Assembly: GCA_950022655.1 (NCBI GenBank)
Contig: OX465580.1
Location: 43,274,028 to 43,338,027, forward strand
Length of the DNA stretch: 64,000 nucleotides
Reading direction: 5' to 3'
Origin: Alentia gelatinosa
Lineage: Eukaryota; Annelida; Polychaeta; Phyllodocida; Polynoidae
Within the stretch, counting starts at the first letter, position 1. Each line of letters starts with the position of its first letter. The notes beneath the pieces are model-generated. The model had not been told where the DNA came from. It did not search any database and worked only from the letters and a program-made list of their open reading frames with translations. The position numbers and the translations under genes are program-made. Below, piece by piece: positions 50,701-56,700 of this stretch.

Positions 50701-53700
50701 ATAGTACTATTAAGAAGGCATATTTGAATATAATCCTATCAATTCAGTTCTAGACAACTCAACATGGCTGTAAATTTTACTCTTCAGTCATCGGAAAGGG
50801 AGGCGAACAGATTGCCAGCATCCAGGCAGAGTCTGGGTGTAAGATCCAGTTTGCCCCAGACAGCGCTGGCATGCCGGACAGACCCTGCACTCTTACTGGA
50901 TCAAAGGATGCCATCGAGTAAGTGCTATAGATATATTCTTACCTTTGAATCTACAACATACATCAGAGATGTCAGTTCTAGGGTGATTTCCGGGGTTTTC
51001 CTGGCATTTAAACATGTACATGATTCCACTGAAATCTTTTGGATAGGCGGCCAGTGGAGCAATGTTTTTGTTTAATTTCTAAACCTCTAGAATACCTCAA
51101 TCCCTTAGAATAGGTCACTACAGACTTGTAAATACCACCTGAAGGGAGAAAACCTAACCTCCCGAAGAACATGCGACATGCATATATTTGTACAGCATAT
51201 CCTACAGGACTCAAAAGGTGTAAGTAAATGGAAGAAAATAGTTAAAACTGGAAACAGTACCTAACTTTGATTATAAAGGGCATTTTCATTTTATCAATCG
51301 TGCGTGTAAATAAAGGACACATGTTCTCGTTTACCTTAACGCAAAGCTGTTGAATTATCGTTAATTGCTAAAAATGCCCAAACTGATTTGTTAGTCACCT
51401 CTATCCCGAGAATCGAACATGATGTTAATTTTCTGCATTAATCTGCTTTTCAGCAAAGCCAAGGAGTTGATACAGAAAATCATTCAGCGTGGCCAAGGTG
51501 GCGGTGACCATGGCGGTATGGGCGGCGGCGGCGGCGGCATGCAGGAAAACTCTGCCATGGTAGAGATCATGGTACCAGGCAATAAGGTGAGACCAACCTC
51601 AGTTTGTAGCTTTCTCCTCCAAATTCCATGGATGTAGATGAATTCAGTTGTTTGTTTGCGATACATACAATTATCCCAAGATCCATAGATTCGATATTAC
51701 TAGGGTATACTATCGTAAAACTTGATGAGGTTTAATCTTGGCCACCATATTCCACGACTGGAGTTTGGCAAAGTGACTTCATGAGGCGAAGCAGAGTGAA
51801 GTCCGGAGCCAAAACTTCAGGAGTGGAATGCAGTGGCCAAGATTAAAACGAAACAGGTTTTGATTTTATCCTACCCTATCTCCTTGATTTTGGAATATTA
51901 CGTGATAATATTGCTGTATGCCACTAGTGGCATATAAAACTCCGTATGCCAGTCAGCGTGGCATACGGAAACCCAATGTTAAGCCTATGGGATTTTATAT
52001 TAGGGGTAGGATAATATGGTGTATTCAGCAAGTAACACATGTGCCAGTCTCAAAAGGACGTAACTTGCCTACCGAGACGTAAAACTACACAAACAAACAA
52101 ACAACACTCACTGTATTATATATTTCCCAACATAATCTCTCTCTATAAACAAAGTCGGTCTCTGCATATTTAGCTAATTTGATACAATTCCCTAGGATAA
52201 CATTGCTTCTCTTGACAGGTCGGGCTGGTCATTGGTAAAGGTGGAGAGACCATCAAGCAACTCCAAGAACGTGCCGGAGTCAAAATGGTCATGATCCAGG
52301 ATACCAACATACCCAGCTCCATGGAGAAGCCACTGAGAATCACCGGAGACCCAATGAAATGCCAGGTGAGACTACTGCTACAACGTAGGTTCGATAATCC
52401 GTTACAGTAGCGGGTGGTTTAATATATGAGAAAGCCGGTAGGCCTGTTATATTGGAAGAATTTTGGCGCGGATGAATGTCATTTTTATTGAAATAAGACC
52501 AGACATCGTAGTACATACTTGTATTGATTAGAATAGATCAGTTGCTAGCAGAAACATTTCTCAATCCAAACCATTCCGATTGTAATTGAGAAGTGTCATT
52601 TGTCCAGTTTAGTGGTACTGTGCAGGGAAAGAGGGATTCTGACACGTATTTTAGCATCGACTTTTGAGTCAAATTCTATTAACCTTTACGTGTATTTTAT
52701 TTTGTCAGCACTTGATGGTCCCTATATATATATATATATAATCCCCTGGGAAGTTAAGCCGCAAACATTTTACCTGTACAACCATGATAACGTCATAAAA
52801 TCTTTATTCCAGAGGGCAAAAGAAATGGTAATGGACCTCATCACTGAGAAAGAATTGGAGGTAAGGATAATTTACATTGATTGATTGTGCTTTGAGATCA
52901 AAAGGTCACCTGTGGCTGATTTAAAAAAATGTATCTACCATAATGATGCACGACCTAGAGCCCGCTGTTGTACTCCTATTAGACACCGGGTGTAGAAGTT
53001 GTGCCATAGAAACGCAAGATTTTCGCTAACACCACCAGGGTACTGCCCAATGAGTGGGGTTTGATAGTAGACCTTGCTACAAGTAAATTCGTTTCACATG
53101 CCACACACTGTTAAAGTAGGAATAAGGTGATTCTGTTGTTGACATTTTGATCTGTAGCTAGTAAAGTCTGCGTGTGTATTTGACACACAGTATCCATTTT
53201 CACAGGGCTTCGGAGGAAACGAGTATGGTGGACCCGGCAAGAGCTCAACAGAGGTACGTTCAAGTGATGCTTCTATTTAAGTTAGATATTTCATTGAGTG
53301 TTCCGGTCATTGGCAGAGGTTCTATACTAGGGCTATAGCAGTTGGTCTTGAGAACTATTTTAGACTTGTATACTCTGTGGTTTCTCTAGCTGCCTTGATA
53401 GCCTTATCGGTGAATATTGATTTTATTACTGATTGGACGAAATGATAAAATTCTTGCCTAAAATTGAAAGGGAGCTAATAATGTAAAACGACACGATTGT
53501 CATTGGATACGGGAACGATTTAAGTAACTATTTTATTAAGACCTGTTTTCTAGAGACCAAAAAATAACCTGAGACATTTGTTTATTAGATCCGCGTTCCC
53601 CGTACTGCCGTTGGCGTCGTCATCGGTAAGGGCGGAGAGATGATCAAGAAGATCCAGCAGGACTCTGGTGCCCGTGTCCAGTTCAACCCAGGTGAGAAAG

Positions 53701-56700
53701 TCGTAAAGTTGTCGGTCCTTAAGTTTGTCACAGAATGCACAAGCTTAAGTTTAGATTTGAGCAAAAAATTGTGTATCCCAGTTGACATTTAATAAAATGC
53801 AAATTGGACACACTGCCCCTGTATACAGCACTTCATTAGAGCCCTGTTTTCTTGAATCCGTGAAAGCTGGGTGTCGATTTGTGCAAAATGAATGTGTGAC
53901 TGTTTCCATTGGCTCTATAAGAGGCGAGTTATCGCATCATTGAGTAGAGTTGGATAACAATTACATGACACTTAATTACTATACACAAATGGTGACCTTT
54001 TCTATATGAGCCTCCTGAACAACATCTGTCATATGTTGGAATATAGTGTGTAGAATACCCTGAACGACTTCTCACAACACTGAAGCAGTCCCCTTCATTA
54101 TAGCAGCTTATTAAGCGACCTGTTGGCTTGTATCTTCACCATTTGCCAAGTGGTCTTTAAAGACCGTGATAACTCCCAAGGCGAAGGCTTATCTAATTTA
54201 ACCTAGTTGGTTTGCATATCTCTCTAGTCCATGATCCTTAAATGAAAGGTCGCGCATCAGATTTGAGAAAAGAATTTTATATTTGAACAGTCCATATTAA
54301 GAATGAGACAGGTTATTAGATATGCAGTGGAATTAAAAACATTGCCCTACACAGCACTTCATTAGAGCCCTGTTTTCTTGAATCCGTGAAAGTTGGGTGT
54401 CGATTTGTGCGACATGAATGTGTGAACGTTTCCACTAGCTCTATAAGAGGTGAGTTATCGCCTCATTGAGTAGAGTTGGATATCGATTACATGACACTCT
54501 GTTCCGACTTTGGTATACGAGTCTCCTCGGCAACATCTGTCATATTTTATTGTATTACCTGGATTACTTTAAAAGATTGTTACCTGCATTGTAGAAGCTG
54601 CATAGATAACCACACATTTATCTTCTATTATAATTTTCTTTCCTGCAGACGACGGACAAAGTGCAGAGCGTACATGCACGATATCAGGACCCCCTGATAG
54701 GATGCAGATGGCGTCGTCCATGATACAAGATCTTATCAACAACGCCATGGTAAGTAGTGCTCCATTATCGGGAAGAAGGGGAAGGGGAGGTGATAAAGGG
54801 TATACTCACTAGTACTCTGGTGTATCCCTGAGATTAGTGCATATTGTAATGCTCGTTGGGGATATTAGTAATGTAAATATGGACGTAGAACTCTGCAGTA
54901 GAATTATCTATGTTTTATCTACGTTTGAGTAATTTATACTTAGAAACAGATCGCAGCTTACCATTTTTCCATTTAAATCAATGTTTTCATTTTCAGTATA
55001 TGAATTCTGGTTTTTTTTATGAAACAAAGATATTAATTGAGCCTGAGTCATAACAATAAACCAGTGAATTGAACCTGATGAAATATAAAAATATTTCCTC
55101 TTTTCTTTTTGACTCCTTACTGACATCCCTGAAATTGTACACTAATTCGATAATGCTAACAATTTGTGTGCATTAGGACGTTCACAATGAGCAACAGGGA
55201 TCTTACCACATTACAATTACGTCATCTGTACTAATTGAATCCCTGAAAAGTCAGCGCCTAAAGTCTTACTTTGGCTTATAACCAACAGAACCGTCAACAA
55301 GGCGGACCCATGGGCCGAGGCCGCGGGCGCGGGCGTGGAGATGACCGGGGCCGGTTCGAGGAGCGCCGCGGGCCGGGTGGACCTGGCGCCGGCCGCGGAC
55401 GAGGCTTCGAGGGCGGCTTCCAGGACGAGACAACGTACTCCGTGCCTGCTGATAAGTGTGGGCTTGTCATCGGCAAAGGTGAGACTCAGCTGCAACATCC
55501 AAGATGCCCTGGAATACGTATGATAGACGTAGGAGTGGAGGTTTTAATTTCGTACACATGGGAGTTTGGGCTGTATCTGGGAAACTATCATGGTAGATGA
55601 AGGATATTAGATTAAATTCATTTATAGATTTTATCATAAAAAAGGGGAGAGCCGAATTATGCCCAAACATGATCCCTACAACATGCTATCCTCGTTTCAT
55701 AACTTATTATTTTTCATTGTACAGGTGGTGAGACGATCAGGGAAATTAACCGTCAGTCTGGAGCCTTCGTCGAGCTGCAGCGTCAGCCACCACCGAACCC
55801 TGGTGAGAAGGTCTTCACCGTGCGTGGACAGCCTGACCAGATCCAGCACGCCATTCAACTCATCTGTGAGAAAGCAGGCCTGGTACGTACATTCTTAATA
55901 TCCAGATCGTGCCTCATTTAAATATTTCTCGTCTCTCTAAATTGTATAATGGATATTAGAACAGTCCAGTTTTAAATGGATTAGAGGGTAGGAAAGTAAA
56001 TTTATTTGAACAAATTTGACGTTAAAGGCATGTCAGACAATTGACGGTGGCGCCACCGGGTGATTTTTTTAATATCAGATGGTTTAAACAAGTACAACTC
56101 AACAGCTGCCCAGTTCGGTTTCAAGTGATGGCTTTATTATGGTGTAAACAACTTTGTACAACGTTTCGGCAAATAGTAGCCTTATTCAAGTCTCAAGTCT
56201 TTTTTTTATATCGTCAACTATCAGTCATGACTGGTTCCGTGTGATTCATGCCAATTCTAAACGAGTAAATCTAACATTTTGTCCAGTTTATCCAATCTTG
56301 AATTCAATTTCAATTCTTTCAAAAACAAGGACGGTGACCTATAATTTTGAAAACCTAAACAAGTAGTACTAGATATGTTTTATATTTTGTGAAAGTTTAA
56401 GGATAATGACATGGGTTTTATTTTATGGAAAAATGCTTTTTAGAATTTCTATATATTCTATTATAGAATTATCATAGCATCAATCTATGAATCGAAAACT
56501 AGCACAGTAACCCCTGATTTTTGGCGGAAGTTAATCAGAGTTAAGTAAAACAAAACGCTTCGTAATAACGTCTAATACGTTATTCCCTTAAGTTTACTGT
56601 ACAATTCACTAGCTCTCCAGTATGGTATATACTTCCCTCAACTCTACGTGAGACTTAATATTTACTATGTTATTTACCCCAGGACGTGACATTAATGACT

